Source of the DNA: Beroe forskalii
Taxonomy: Eukaryota; Ctenophora; Nuda; Beroida; Beroidae
Assembly: GCA_011033025.1 (NCBI GenBank)
Contig: WFMF01000294.1
Coordinates: 124,001 to 188,000 of the forward strand
Reading direction: 5' to 3'
Length of the DNA: 64,000 nucleotides
The notes under the pieces were generated by a model. It was not told the origin of the DNA, searched no databases, and saw only the letters and a list, made by a program, of their open reading frames with translations. Position numbers and translations under genes: made by a program. Position 1 is the stretch's first letter, and the number at the start of each line of letters is the position of its first letter. Below are positions 1-11,110 of this stretch, piece after piece.

Positions 1-3000
1 ATCCACTCCTATCCACTCGTGGTGGATTTCTTTGTTGGGGCTGTACAGCTTGGCAGACCCGATGCAGGACCGACATCGGATGTCTGTGATCGCTATCTGG
101 AATGGAGAAGGGTGTTTTAGTCTAAATGTTGCCTCTATAATCACATTCGACGAAATAGTACCAAACGACCGGTTACCTTTTCTCAATATATCCGGTTACG
201 GTTTCGGTTCGCTAAAAACGCCGGTTAACCGGTATTTCGGTTTCGGTTCGGTTAACCGACCGATTCCACCAAACGGTTCATTGCGAAATCAAAATATTCG
301 GTTACGGTTTCGGTTTCGGTTGGCTGAAAACGCCCGGTTAACCGGTATTTCGGTTTCGGTTCGGTTAACCGGTCGTTTCCTACGAAATAGCAATGGCCTG
401 TACGGAGCCCATCAGTTTTGATTCCTTGTTCAACATGCCGTACAGCAAGGATCTACATTGAGTTCACCATGGTTATGGGATGCTGTAATATTAATTGTAT
501 TAACATACACAGTACTAAAAACAGGTGTCATATTCGCATAGGAACCAGGCATTATCCAAATTCTCTCTTTCCTTTCCTTTACTTTTCTAAGAGTTCTTGG
601 CAAGAAAGAAGCCTCTAAATATGTGAGGTACACAGCTGAATATGTAATATTTAATTCATCATGGTTGACATTATCTCGTGAGGTTGGAGGTACACTGTAC
701 ACACATGTAAACCCTGCCAAAGGCATACGCAAAACTGAATTAGTCCAAGAAATTTACCGCCTCGAGGTTGTTCTTGTACAATACTTATCAGCCGACGCGT
801 GGCACTTTAGATTCTGTTCCTACTGTTTTACGGATATCGCGTTTTGAGTTTTTGACCAAGATATTATACTATGTCACCGCCCCATTATTATCGATACAGA
901 CGAGCCGTCCGCAGTCCGTTGCGTACGTTTTCAAATAATGGAAGCAGTGAATAATTTATTCGCTCCCATGTTGATGTTTTATCATCAGCTCCGGCAGGTA
1001 AAGTAACTGTTTGAGCATTTCATTTTAGAAGTGTTCCGATAACTTTATCTTGAGCTGCAGCCCGTTTTAATTCCGAAGTTTTATGCGACGGTATCCCACC
1101 GTCTATTTTATTTCGTGCCGTATTGGACATAGTTTGGACATAATGTTATGATCGTATGACAGACATGATCGTATGATTGTGGGTGCTTGGACGAAATTGA
1201 AACTTTTTTCAAAAATTTTTAATTGTAGTTCTAATGGCGAGCAAAGTTAGGCCAAAATCAGTAATAAGATTTTTGTGGACATTTATCAAATGGCCTGGCA
1301 TTGAATGGTCGGACATACTTTGGGCGTATGCCGGACATGATTATAGTTATGAGCGCCAGGGCCCCCAGTAGCTGCGCTCATGTTGTGTTCGACCAAATAA
1401 TGTTCGACTACTACTTTTATGCTTCTAGTAGTAGCAAGCTATAGTATCTAGAACCCTCCCTTCCCTCACCTCGCCCGCTTTGCCAGCAGCACAGACCAGT
1501 CTCCCATCGTAACTCCAACTAACAGTAGTACACATCTCCGGAGTAGAGGAGGAGGAGGAGGAGTAGACCTAGGGTTATTCGTGATAATGAGTAATTGTGT
1601 GAGCAATTACTCACTCATTTTGCTTATCATAAAAGTAATAGTTGGTTAGTTTAATTACAACTCAAACTCCCAATTAAAAAAACAAGTAATTGCTAACAAT
1701 AAAAGTAATTGCTTATAATTTTCTGAGAATGATTGATTTTACGAATAACCCCTCACCTCTTTCTCTCGGAGGATGTCGTAGACCCGTACTTTGTCCTGCT
1801 CAGCAGTCACCAGCAGGTTCTCTGCCACCGGGTGGAACCGGGTCATGTGAACCTGCGGAGAGAGGGGAGTTAGGATAAGCTCATTCCCAGCCATGCTCTA
1901 AGCGTATATTAGCCAATTTTGAGGGTACTTGTAGGCGTGCAATAATAAGTAATATTGCACTCCTCACATTGGCTAATACACTAAGAGCATGGCAAATGGT
2001 CATGACGCTAATAAAATTATTGCACTCGGCTTCGCCTCGTGCAATAATTTGGTATTGTCGCACTCGGCCTGCTCCTCGTGCGACAATACAAATTATTGCA
2101 CTCGTCTTCGCCTCGTGCAATAATTTTTATTAGCGCATTCCCAGCCATGCTCTAAGCGTATATTAGCGCATTCCCAGCCATGCTCTAAGCTTATATCTTT
2201 ATATTATTGCACCTTCTCTTGGCTCAAAGTTAAATTCGATTGTAATAATTATCGAAATATTACTCCCTCATAGAACTACTGTATTTTAATCAAAAAACAC
2301 AATACAAGGTTGAAGTGATTCGATCAACTCATGTCTCTGTGTTTTTAGTTCCTCTGTGTTTTTAGTGTCTCTGTGTTTTAGTGCATAGTGGCGCAATAAC
2401 AGCAAAAAAGCATCGATTCAAATTTTATTTTATGAAGGAGCACGCGAAAACCATGGGAGTTGGCGAGCGCATATTGGTAAAGTGTGTTAATTAAGTCGGC
2501 ATTGACCAATCAGCGCACGATTTGGCCGAAGACAAGCTTTCGGGATTTCGCCTTTCGGGATCCTACGCTAATTCGCCACCAATATTAATTGCTTTCAGCT
2601 CTGATCTATCCATTAATAGCCACATGGAAACCATTGCACTCACTAAGGCACACTAAGATAATAGTTCAGATCATGTTCTGATCACGTACCAATTATTTCC
2701 TGATCACGCAAGGAGTTCTCATTTCCTATGTGTTTTAGAGACTCAAGTTTTCATTTCCCTTGTGTTTTAGAGACTAAAGTTCTCATTTCCCTTGTGTTTT
2801 ATAGACTGAAGTTCTCATTTGTGTTTTACCTGTTCGGATACGTTGAGAGTGGAGGTACAGGAGAGGGTGGAAGTGTCCCACAGCTTCACCATGCCATCCC
2901 CCGCACACGTGCACAGACAATCCCTGGGAAGAAAGCAGAGATTATTTCGGGTCTTCGAGAGCTTGGACTTTCACCCCTCCCACTGTTAGGTTCACTGTTC

Positions 3001-6000
3001 AATACTCACCATTCCTGATGCCCCCTGATGCACTACACCAGGCATTTCCGATCATTTCCAGACACGCCAGACAACACCTCAATTCCTTAGGGATCGTTCA
3101 CATATTACGTAATCAATTTTTGGGCATTTTTTACCCCCCTCCCCCCCCCCTCCGTAATCAAACGTAATCATGGCCAAACCCCCCCTCTTTTTCGGAAAAT
3201 ATTACGTAATCATGGCCCAACCCCCCCTCCTTCAGTTTTTTTGACGTCACCAAAAAACCATATTAACTGACAAAAAATTAGAACATTATCGTGTGTTTTA
3301 ATTCAATCATCAACATCATCGACTTGAAGATGACATTCAAAGCTTCATTTAGTTTTTCCTACGGAAATCTCGCCTACGACAACTCCTCTGACAATGAGAT
3401 GGACACCTCCTTTTTTTCTTCCTCCAATGCATCCTCATCTGCTCATCATCCTCCTTTACCTCCAACAGATCATCCTCCGCCTCCTCTACACCTGAGGCCC
3501 CCAGTTCCATTAAAGAGCCAGAAGTCAACGTCTTGGTCCCACCTCAACCTCCTTCAAAACCGATGGAACCAAAGTTCAGTATCCGTGTCCTGCTCATCTG
3601 CCACCAAAGCCGACGGAACCCAAGATCCAGATCAGCCCTAGCCCCTAAGTGAAAGATCAGAGTCTGGCAATTTCATAGACAACTGCAGCTTCCTACACCT
3701 TCATCAAAAAGATTGATTCCTGGATAATGGAGCTACGGATGTACGCCAAGACCTGCTCTGGCATCAACTCTAGAGCTCTAGGGAAAGAAAGGCCTCCGAA
3801 CCTCTGATCAAGCACAGAGCAGCAAACCTTATATACATAGAGGCACTGAAGTGGTTCGGAAGAGTTCAATGAATGGATTACATCCCTCCTATAAGTCCTC
3901 TACGGGCAGCACTAAATGTACTGTACATTCTGAACCATCATGTTTTAATCATAATTATGAAATTTTGACAATTTTTTCTGCAAATGGTTAATTTTTGGTA
4001 AAGAAAATTCGGGTATACTTAAAATTTTCATAAAAAATTCTTTAAATTTTCATGAAAATTCTTGAAATTTTTATGAAAATTCTTGAAATTTTCATGAAAA
4101 TTCTTGAAATTTTCATGAAAATTTGTGAAATTTTCATTAAAATCCTTGAAATTTTCATGAAAATTTAGATATTTTGATTACGTAATCATTGGCCAAACCC
4201 CCCCTCCCCCCTCGTAATCAAACGTAATCATTTGGAAACCCCCTCCCCCCCTCGGCTGATTACGTAATATGTGAACGATCCCTTACACGTACCTATTGAA
4301 AGGGCCGAACTCTAGGATTCTCACCTGTTGAAAGAGTTGAACTCCAGGCTCCTCACCTGTTGAAAGGGTTGAACCCCAGGCTCCTCACCTATTGAAAGGG
4401 TTGAACTTCTGGCTCCTCACCTATTGAAAGGGTTGAACCCCAGGCTCCTCACCCTCAACCCAGGCTCCACACCTATTGAAAGGGGTTGAGGCTCCTCACC
4501 AGGTTGAACCCAGGCCTCGCCACCTGTTGAACCTGTTGGGTTGAACCCCAGGCTCCTCACCTATTGAAAGGGTTGAGATCCAGGCCCCTCACCTGTTGAA
4601 AGGGTTGAACTCCAGGTTCCTCACCTGTTGAAAGGGTTGAACTCCAGGCTCCTCACCTGTTGAAAGGGTTGAACCCCAGGCTCCTCACCTGTTGAAAGGG
4701 TTGAACTCCAGGCCCCTCACCTGTTGAAAGGGTTGAACTCCAGGCTCCTCACCTGTTGAAAGGATTGAACTCCAGACTCCTCACCTGTTGAAAGGGTTGA
4801 TCTCTAGGCCCCTCACCTGTTGAAAGGGTTGAACTCCAGGCTCCTCACCTGTTAAAAGGGTTGAACTCCCGGCTCCTCACCTATTGAAAGGGTTGAACTC
4901 CCGGCTCCTCACCTGTTGAAAGGGTTGAACTCCAGGCTCCTCACCTGTTAAAAGGGCTCCTCACCTGTTGAAAGGGTTGAACTCCAGGCTCCTCACCTGT
5001 TGAAAGGGGTTGAACTCCAGGCTCCTCACCTGTTAAAAGGGTTGAACTCCAGGCTCCTCACCTGTTGAAAGGGTTGAACTCCAGGCTCCTCACCTGTTGA
5101 AAGGGTTGAACTCCAGGCTCCTCACCTGTTGAAAGGGTTGAACTCCAGGCTCCTCACCTGTTGAAAGGGTTGAACTCCAGGCTCCTCACCTGTTGAAAGG
5201 GTTGAACTCAGGGCTCCTCGCCTGTTGAAAGGGTTGAACTCCAGGCTCCTCACCTGTTGAAAGGGTTGAACTTCAGGCTCCTCACCTGTTGAAAGGGTTG
5301 AACTCCACGCTCCTCACCTGTTGAAAGGGTTGAACTCCAGGCTCCTCACCTGTTGAAAGGGTTGAACTCCAGGCTCCTCACCTGTTGAAAGGGTTGAACA
5401 CCAGGCTTCTCACCTGTTGAAAGGGTTGAACTCCAGGCTCCTCACCTGTTGAAAGGGTTGAACTCCAGGCTCCTCACCTGTTGAAAGGGTTGAACTCCAG
5501 GCCCCTCACCTGTTGAAAGGGTTGAACTCCAGGCTCCTCGCCTGTTGAAAGGGTTGAACTCCAGGCTCCTCACCTGTTGAAAGGGTTGAACTTCAGGCTC
5601 CTCACCTGTTGAAAGGGTTGAACTCCAGGCTCCTCACCTGTCTATTAACAGGCTCCTCGCCTGTTGAAGAGTATAACTCCAGACTCCTCATTTGTTGAAA
5701 GACTTGAACTCAAGGCTCCTCGCCTGTTGAAAGAGTTGAACTCCAGGCTCCTCACCTGTTGAAATTGTTGAACTCCAGTCTCCTCACCTGTTGAAAGGGT
5801 TGAACTCCAGGCTCCTCACCTGTTGAAAGGGTTGAACCCCAGGCTCCTCACCTGTTGAAAGAGTTGAACTCCAGGCTCCTCACCTGTTGAAATTGTTGAA
5901 CTCCAGTCTCCTCACCTGTTGAAAGGGTTGAACTCCAGGCTCCTCACCTGTTGAAAGGGTTGAACTCAAGGCTCCTCACCTGTTGAAAGGGTTGAACTCC

Positions 6001-6529
6001 AGGCTCCTCACGTATTCGTGATGTCCTCGTAGACTCCTCGGCTGCACATTTCCCAGCTCCCCTACGTCCAGTACACTCACACTAGCAGCCTCACCCGCGA
6101 AAGCAACCCTGCAGCGGGGTATTTGTGAGATAAAGTTGGGTTATTTAGGGGTATTTAGGGTTATTTAGGGTTATTCGTAAGATAGAATTACGTAGAAAAT
6201 TTATAAAATAGAGCTCATACTCTCTATTGCTGTTTGAGCAATTATACCTTCATACTAACCAAATATCTTATGAATAACAAAATGAGTGAGTGAACACAAT
6301 TACTCGCTACTAATTACTCATCATGAATCTCACCAATACCGACATAAATTTTTATTCTGCAGGGGGGGTGACCGCCCTCACCAAGGCAGAAATCGCCATA
6401 CCTGCTTTCTCCACATGCAATCGGGTCGTTCTGACACAGTTCCCCAATCCGGAACCCAAAGGCTGTGTCCTCGCGCTTTAGTTTCTTAGCGGCTGCATTC
6501 TTGTATTTGGAAGCTGTGAACCGACCCAT
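1..6529 (-). CDS. Coronin-7/POD-1-like WD-repeat protein, N-terminal part (six exons, truncated by window edge)
   Basis: Exons in transcript order: 6402-6529, 5980-6108, 2830-2923, 1757-1852, 1470-1535 and 1-96 (continuing off the window). All junction phases agree and every intron has a GT start and AG end. The ATG at 6529 gives MGRFTASKYKNAAAKK, the basic SKY/SKF-type N-terminus of coronins. Exon 2 gives RGHHEYVRSLEFNPFN, the place where coronins read V-T-D-L-x-F-S-P-F. Exon 3 has AGDGMVKLWDTST, exon 4 VHMTRFHPVAENLLVTAEQD, exon 5 TVSWSYDGRLVCAAGKAGE and exon 6 continues GEIAITDIR: successive WD-repeat blades. Family knowledge: coronins fold as a seven-blade beta-propeller and act on actin or Golgi/endosomal traffic; the long type carries two propellers. 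Whether this one does lies outside the window. Introns 1 and 4 are mostly MITE sequence, and introns 2 and 3 begin with tandem repeats derived from their own splice-donor regions. The WD/coronin call is firm; the coronin-7 subtype is inferred from the N-terminus. Confidence 0.82.
170..400. repeat. Tandem repeat rich in GGTTAACCGG and CGGTTTCGGTT
   Basis: Two diverged copies of a unit of about 118 bp lie in coronin intron 5. Each contains a GGTTAACCGG palindrome, a TTTCGGTTTCGGTTCGG tract and a second GGTTAACC. I see no coding potential. The rest of this intron (97-1469) holds nothing else I recognise. Confidence 0.7.
1572..1751. mobile_element. 180-bp MITE filling coronin intron 4
   Basis: The element starts GGGTTATTCGT and ends ACGAATAACCC, an 11-bp perfect terminal inverted repeat. 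The interior is AT-rich with repeated AGTAATTG/CAATTACT motifs. On the gene's strand the exon-4 donor GTGAG runs straight into the terminal GGGTTATTCGT. The element makes up 180 of the 221 nt of intron 4 (1536-1756). Flanks CTA and CTC could be a 3-bp target duplication with one change. A related copy sits in intron 1. Confidence 0.75.
1880..2195. repeat. Cluster of three back-to-back hairpins within an inverted repeat
   Basis: In coronin intron 3. Hairpins lie at 2014-2050 (stem AAATTATTGCAC), 2053-2088 (stem TATTGTCGCAC) and 2090-2126 (same stem as the first), with CTCG-type loops. All sit inside an outer GCTAATAAAA / TTTTATTAGC pair. The block is edged by direct copies of a motif starting ATTCCCAGCCATGCTCTAAG at about 1885, 2137 and 2168, and an inverted copy near 1975-1990. 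It looks like a composite fold-back MITE. Confidence 0.7.
2710..2829. repeat. 31-bp tandem repeat starting at the exon-3 splice donor
   Basis: Three full units and a partial one share TTTCCCTTGTGTTTTAGAGAC-type sequence (shown here on the plus strand with one break in identity between units). The innermost partial copy is the beginning of coronin intron 3 itself: the donor is GTAAAACACAAATGAG, and the outer copies read TATAAAACACAAGG or TCTAAAACACAAGG, so their GT has been lost. Another simple repeat of TCTCTGTGTTTTTAG lies at 2330-2385. Confidence 0.7.
3330..3641 (+). other. Ser/Pro-rich open frame inside the Harbinger-like element
   Basis: From an ATG at about 3330 a frame stays open to 3641. 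It starts MTFKASFSFSYGNLAYDNSS, followed by a Ser/Ala tract, a His/Pro-rich stretch and a Ser-rich tail. I recognise no domain. It may be a captured host fragment or chance; the element is otherwise non-coding. No transcription evidence is visible. Confidence 0.25.
3990..4170. repeat. AT-rich tandem repeat of AAATTTTCATGAAAATTCTTG type
   Basis: About seven imperfect units of some 21 bp, each containing the palindrome-like ATTTTCATGAAAAT, lie inside the Harbinger-like element near its right end. Non-coding. Confidence 0.75.
4286..6011. repeat. 32-bp minisatellite, about 53 units, copied from the end of coronin exon 2
   Basis: The plus-strand unit reads GTTGAAAGGGTTGAACTCCA then GGCTCCTCACCT. 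On the gene's strand each unit is the end of exon 2 (coding VRSLEFNPFN) followed by its splice donor, CAACAG then GTGAGGAG. The exon-proximal unit (5980-6011) is real coding sequence, continuous with HHEY upstream, and its AG phase joins exactly to exon 3. Units nearest 4286-4560 are most degraded; the middle is nearly homogeneous, which implies ongoing expansion or homogenisation. The unit length is not a multiple of three and reading through a donor meets TGA at once. Confidence 0.92.
6109..6401. mobile_element. MITE-rich coronin intron 1 (element about 6168-6334)
   Basis: GGGTTATTCGT at 6168-6178 matches the inverted repeat of the intron-4 element. The interior motifs CACTCACTCATTTTG, GAGTAATTGTG and TTTGGTTAG match it too, in the opposite orientation relative to the gene. 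The 3' splice region is built of repeated TAAATAACCC/TAAATACCCC units leading into GCTGCAG. The far end is worn (GAGATTCATGATGAG), so the exact boundary is uncertain. Confidence 0.6.
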
Positions 6530-9400
6530 GATAATGGCTCACTCCCTGGGTCATAAACTTTCCACTCAGTTGGGATAGCTGGGGTTGTTAATCAACGATT
6601 TACATAATCTTAATATGAAGGGTTGTATCAATGCTTTACCGTGTAAAACTGTAAAAATGCATATTAATTATTACGAAAGCATAATGCACGAATGAAACTT
6701 TGAAAAGCAAATTCGAGGAATTAGTTAAACCGAGAAAGCAGTATAAATGGCGTGATTTAAGTGGGAGCGAATCTCACATATAGTAAATCGGTTAAAAGTA
6801 TAGTTAACTTGTACAATATATATGTACAAATACAAGAGTATGATCAGAGAGCGGCTCCAGTATAATGTATGTGGTGTGCATACAACATATAAAGTTTGAG
6901 AATTGTGGGGTGACTTCATAGACGGTGTACGAATATACATGAATTAAATGAGATAATCCTAATCAAACAGTCGAGCAAAAATTAGAATTCTCCCTGATTT
7001 GAGTTATAGCATGGCATAACATGAGTTACTTAGCGAACACAGTTTAAATATCATAAGGTAGGATAGTTTAAACACTGTCACAGTGTGTACATTGCTGAGA
7101 GTTAAACATCCTAAGCTGAAAATGGGAGAGCTGACACTAGCATGTTTGATGATAAAACTACAGGCACTTCTTAACTCCAATGCATTCCTCTCGTTTTCTT
7201 TCTGTTTATTAAGCTCTGAGCAGGGTATGCAGAGGAGCGCTTTGCAATCAGAACCGAAAGACCGCCGATCGGCGCTGATAGCAAAGTACTTATTTGCCCT
7301 GCAGGGGTATGTACTTATGTATGGCATAATCTGTCAGCTGCTACGATTGTCTGGGTTCCTCAAAATGCCACGCTATTTGATACTGCAGCTCCTCTGACCT
7401 TTGTCACTATCCATCGTGTTTTACGCTTTGTTTTTTGTATTTTTTGCTTATTATATTTCAGATTTCAGGACAGTTATCTATACGGTTAAAATAGCTTGAA
7501 TGTGACAAATGATTTCCGTCACAATTTCCTAATCCTATATACTCTTATACCAACGTTCTTGAACTCATATCCAAAAAACGACTGTCATATTGTTGATCAT
7601 GTCGCCCATTCTGAAAGTTTCACATGACCATCATTAGTACGTTCGTGAAGGTCATGAGATTTCTTCTTCCATGCGAGTCATTGTTATTACGACGAATGTG
7701 ATTATACAGCCAAGATTTAGACTCACATGGAAAGGGAAAATTACGGCCTACTCATGATTGACCGTGACACATGTCGTTTGATCAAAACACATGATCAAGA
7801 GTGGACCGTGATACATGACAGTGTACCTACATGTTAACCCGGACTTGGGTGTTTGTAGTGCTCTTGTGGATTATTCTTACTTTGTTAGATTGTTTTCTTC
7901 ATCATGTTTAAACTCTTGTTTTTCATCCTCAAACGTACACGGTACACGGTACTACGGTGCCGTGCAGGCGTGCGACTTGGAAATTTCAGCTGAATAATCC
8001 TCATTCTCCCGGAGTAGCGACTTCTGCAGTATCACAGATTTTCGTTGTATTTGATCATTGATTGTACCATAGCTCCATTGGGTCGTTTTTTGACAACTAA
8101 CTATGAATACATGGACTGATCAGAGAACAGAAAATCTGTACTGTGGTTTGTAGATAAAAACAAGTCATGCTCTGGTTCAGGAGGGCTGAGCCAATTTAAA
8201 ATCTTGAGGAAAATTTATAATTTTACGATGCAATTATAGATGTTGGGTGCGATCAAAATGAGGTTAAAAACGAAATTGAAACGACAATTAAAAAAGTAGC
8301 AGAAAATTGAAAGTGGCAGGAATTGATGCAACGGACATAACAAATCTAAGAACAATATAGGAGAAAATTGACACACATTTGATCGTACCTATATAATATG
8401 AGATTGTGACAATCTGCAACATAAGCAGTTCTGTAGTAGTACGGATATTCTAAGTGCTACTGAAGTCATCCTTGAAATCATGACGCTATATAACCGCTCT
8501 GTGACACGAAAACTCCCGATTCACAACTATGATGTATGTGATATAATGTGAATCTGAGCATCAGTACTCAAATAAAAGTTACAGCGGATAGTAGATACCT
8601 GAGTAGTAGCAGCTCTTCGTCTTCAGATCAGATGACTTAATATTTGGCAGTTTTCTGTTTATTCTCGAGTTCTTGCTTACGTGAAAATCTTATATTTTCC
8701 TCCTGCTAAAAATCTTGACGACAACTTGAAACAGAGAAGTTGAAATATTTTATATCAGGGAAAATTAGGCAGAATTTAAGTTCTGTAGAATGTATAAGGG
8801 AAAAATAGGCAGAATTAAAGTTTAAAAAGGGGAAAGGAAAAAAGGGAAGAAAAAATATCTCACTCACTTACACTGGAGCGATAATGTACATTAAACATAG
8901 GCTAAGCAGATGATTTCATATTTGTTTCGTCACTAGAATATGAGAATAATACAGCAGTTGAATAAAAATAGCTTTGCGGTAAAGCGTACGACTCAACGAG
9001 ATGAAATATTCAATAAAAGTTATTAATAATTAGCATATTATTATCTTATCATGAAGTTCAGAGAATATAAACTTGAATAAAACAAAACTGAAAATAAGGA
9101 CTTAAAAGGACATACTTCAAGATGAGTTTTACTGATATGAGTAATACATGCTGATTTCTCGAAAATAATAAGTAATGTAGGTAAGTGATGATGGTGAATT
9201 GACGCTTCATTACATCACCACTTTAAATTCCGATTTATTGAGGAAAACTCCGCCCAACTATAATAATTTATAGCTATAGCTATAACATGCTTGCAACCTC
9301 GATCTAGGCAGGTACCTACAAGAAAGGATTCTTAGATAGAAAAAGAGTAGAACACAGTTGGAAGGATCAAACACAAATAACAACGAAATACGATGAGAAC
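6530..9400. other. Gene-poor stretch upstream of the coronin-like gene
   Basis: Upstream of the coronin ATG I see no TATA box or further exon I can defend. Short open frames here have no family resemblance and no matching splice sites. A non-coding 5' exon and the promoter of the coronin-like gene presumably lie here. Confidence 0.4.
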
Positions 9401-9790
9401 TTTCAGGGAGAGTCTCTGGAAACTGTACTGTACCTACTTCAGAAACTGTACTGTACTCTGGACAATAAGCACCATATATAAATACTGTGTATACTCCCCA
9501 CTTGTATAAAGTACGCTGTATACAATAAGCTGCTCTCTGCATGTCACAGGGCACAGAAGTTTGTATACTAGGCACTGTACTACTACAGTTATAGGAGTAA
9601 TCTGTATGTAATTACCTACACAGTATCTAGTTTAAGGAAGGTAGTACATAGATACTCCAATGTACAAAGAAAAGTATACAGGAGTACAAATACATACAAT
9701 TAATGTACATTGTTCAAATACACGTGATATACATTATACATTGTACATTTATATGTAAATTGTACAATGTACATTGTATGCTACGTTGTA
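9400..9790. repeat. TGTAC/GTACA-rich low-complexity tract
   Basis: Dense TGTACA, GTACAATGTAC and GTACTGTAC motifs, many self-complementary, with no fixed unit length. No gene is seen here or from 9790 to 10440. Confidence 0.5.
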
Positions 9791-10442
9791 AACCAGAAAT
9801 TAATACAAAATGTAAACAGAATTGGCTGGTCATGCATTCTGAATCAGCTGACTCCGTCCAACAAAATGAAATAAAAGTAAAACATAACCAAACAATTGTA
9901 AGCATAAAAACTGAGCAGTAGTATGGCACATAGGAACACTGAACAGCTTACCTACCGCCCTACTATATTGCACCTGGAACAGTAATAATATGAAGATATT
10001 TTACACTGTACGTGGTACGAACTGCCTCACTTTACACTGCAGTAGTGCAATAGAAATATCATCGTGATGTGACGTCATGACGACAGTTTGGAATGACAAA
10101 ATGATGACGACGAATCGCCAGCAACTCATATTAGATAGCAGAGTAAAGAAGTAAAGTAGTAAGCGCACAACGCTAACTACTTCAATAGGCAAGGTAGTAG
10201 TTATAGTACTATGCAAATAGTAATGTAATAATGTAATTACTCAATTATCTCATTAAACCATGTGCGCGCATAAAGTCACATACCTAATTGCCGTCAGGAT
10301 GGAGGATAGATTTCTTTGAATGGCCAAGAACTGGAGAATTTAACTGCAAATTACAAATCGCTGAACAAATGAAATTATATCAATTTTATATTGATGCAGC
10401 TGAACGAATCATTTTTTGGCCGATGTTAATGTTCGCATCAGA

Positions 10443-11110
10443 TTTAAGTCCACCTCAGATTTAAGTCCACTTCAGATTTAAGTCCGCCTCAGATTCAAGT
10501 CAATAAAATTTGTCTTTATTTAAAAAATTTGAACACAAAATAAAAAATTTGTCTTTATTTAAAAGGTCCATCTCCGAACGAATAAACCACAGATTCAAGT
10601 CCAACACAGATTCAAATCCACCACAGATTTAAGTCCACCTCAGATTCAAGTCCACCTCAGATTCAAGTCCACCTCAGATTCAAGTCCACCTCAGATTCAA
10701 GTCCACACGTCCATCTCAGATTCAAGTCCATCTCAGATTCAATTCCATCTCAGATTCAAGTCCATCTCAGATTCAAGTCCACCTCAGATTCAAGTCCACC
10801 TCAGATTCTAGTCCACCTCAGATTCTAGTCCACACGTCCATTTCAGATTCAAGTCCATCTCAGATTCAATTCCACCTCAGATTCAATTCCACCTCAGATT
10901 CAAGTCCACCACAGATTCAAGTACACCACAGATTCAAATCCATCTCAGATTCAAGTACACCACAGATTCAAGTACACCTCAGATTTAAGTCCAGCTCAGA
11001 TTTAAGTCCAGCTCAGATTCAAGTCCATCTCAGGTTCGAGTCCACCTCAGATTCCTGTCCACCTCAGATTCAAGTCCACCTCAGATTCAAGTCCACCTCA
11101 GATTCAAGTC
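10443..11110. repeat. 17-bp minisatellite (CAGATTCAAGTCCACCT), about 37 units
   Basis: Units vary at CAC/CAT/CAG and TTCAAG/TTTAAG, with one 90-bp interruption near 10,500-10,590 that itself repeats AAAAAATTTGTCTTTATTT. No exon boundary is recognisable beside it, unlike the arrays at 4.3-6.0 and 26.6-29.2 kb. Confidence 0.9.

Larger units (their letters stand above)
3090..4282. mobile_element. PIF/Harbinger-like non-autonomous element
   Basis: Terminal inverted repeats begin GGGATCGTTCACATATTACG and run about 26 bp. The element is flanked on both sides by TTA (3087-3089 and 4283-4285). A 3-bp TWA duplication with GGG ends is what the PIF/Harbinger superfamily makes. Internally, C-rich tracts alternate with GTAATCAAACGTAATCA near both ends. 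It lies in coronin intron 2 and abuts the 32-bp minisatellite. There is no transposase, so mobilisation would need an enzyme from elsewhere. Confidence 0.78.

Noticed and set aside
4286-6011. The 32-bp direct repeat array as a CRISPR
   Set aside because: Units are contiguous with no unique spacers, the host is eukaryotic and the unit matches an adjoining exon end.
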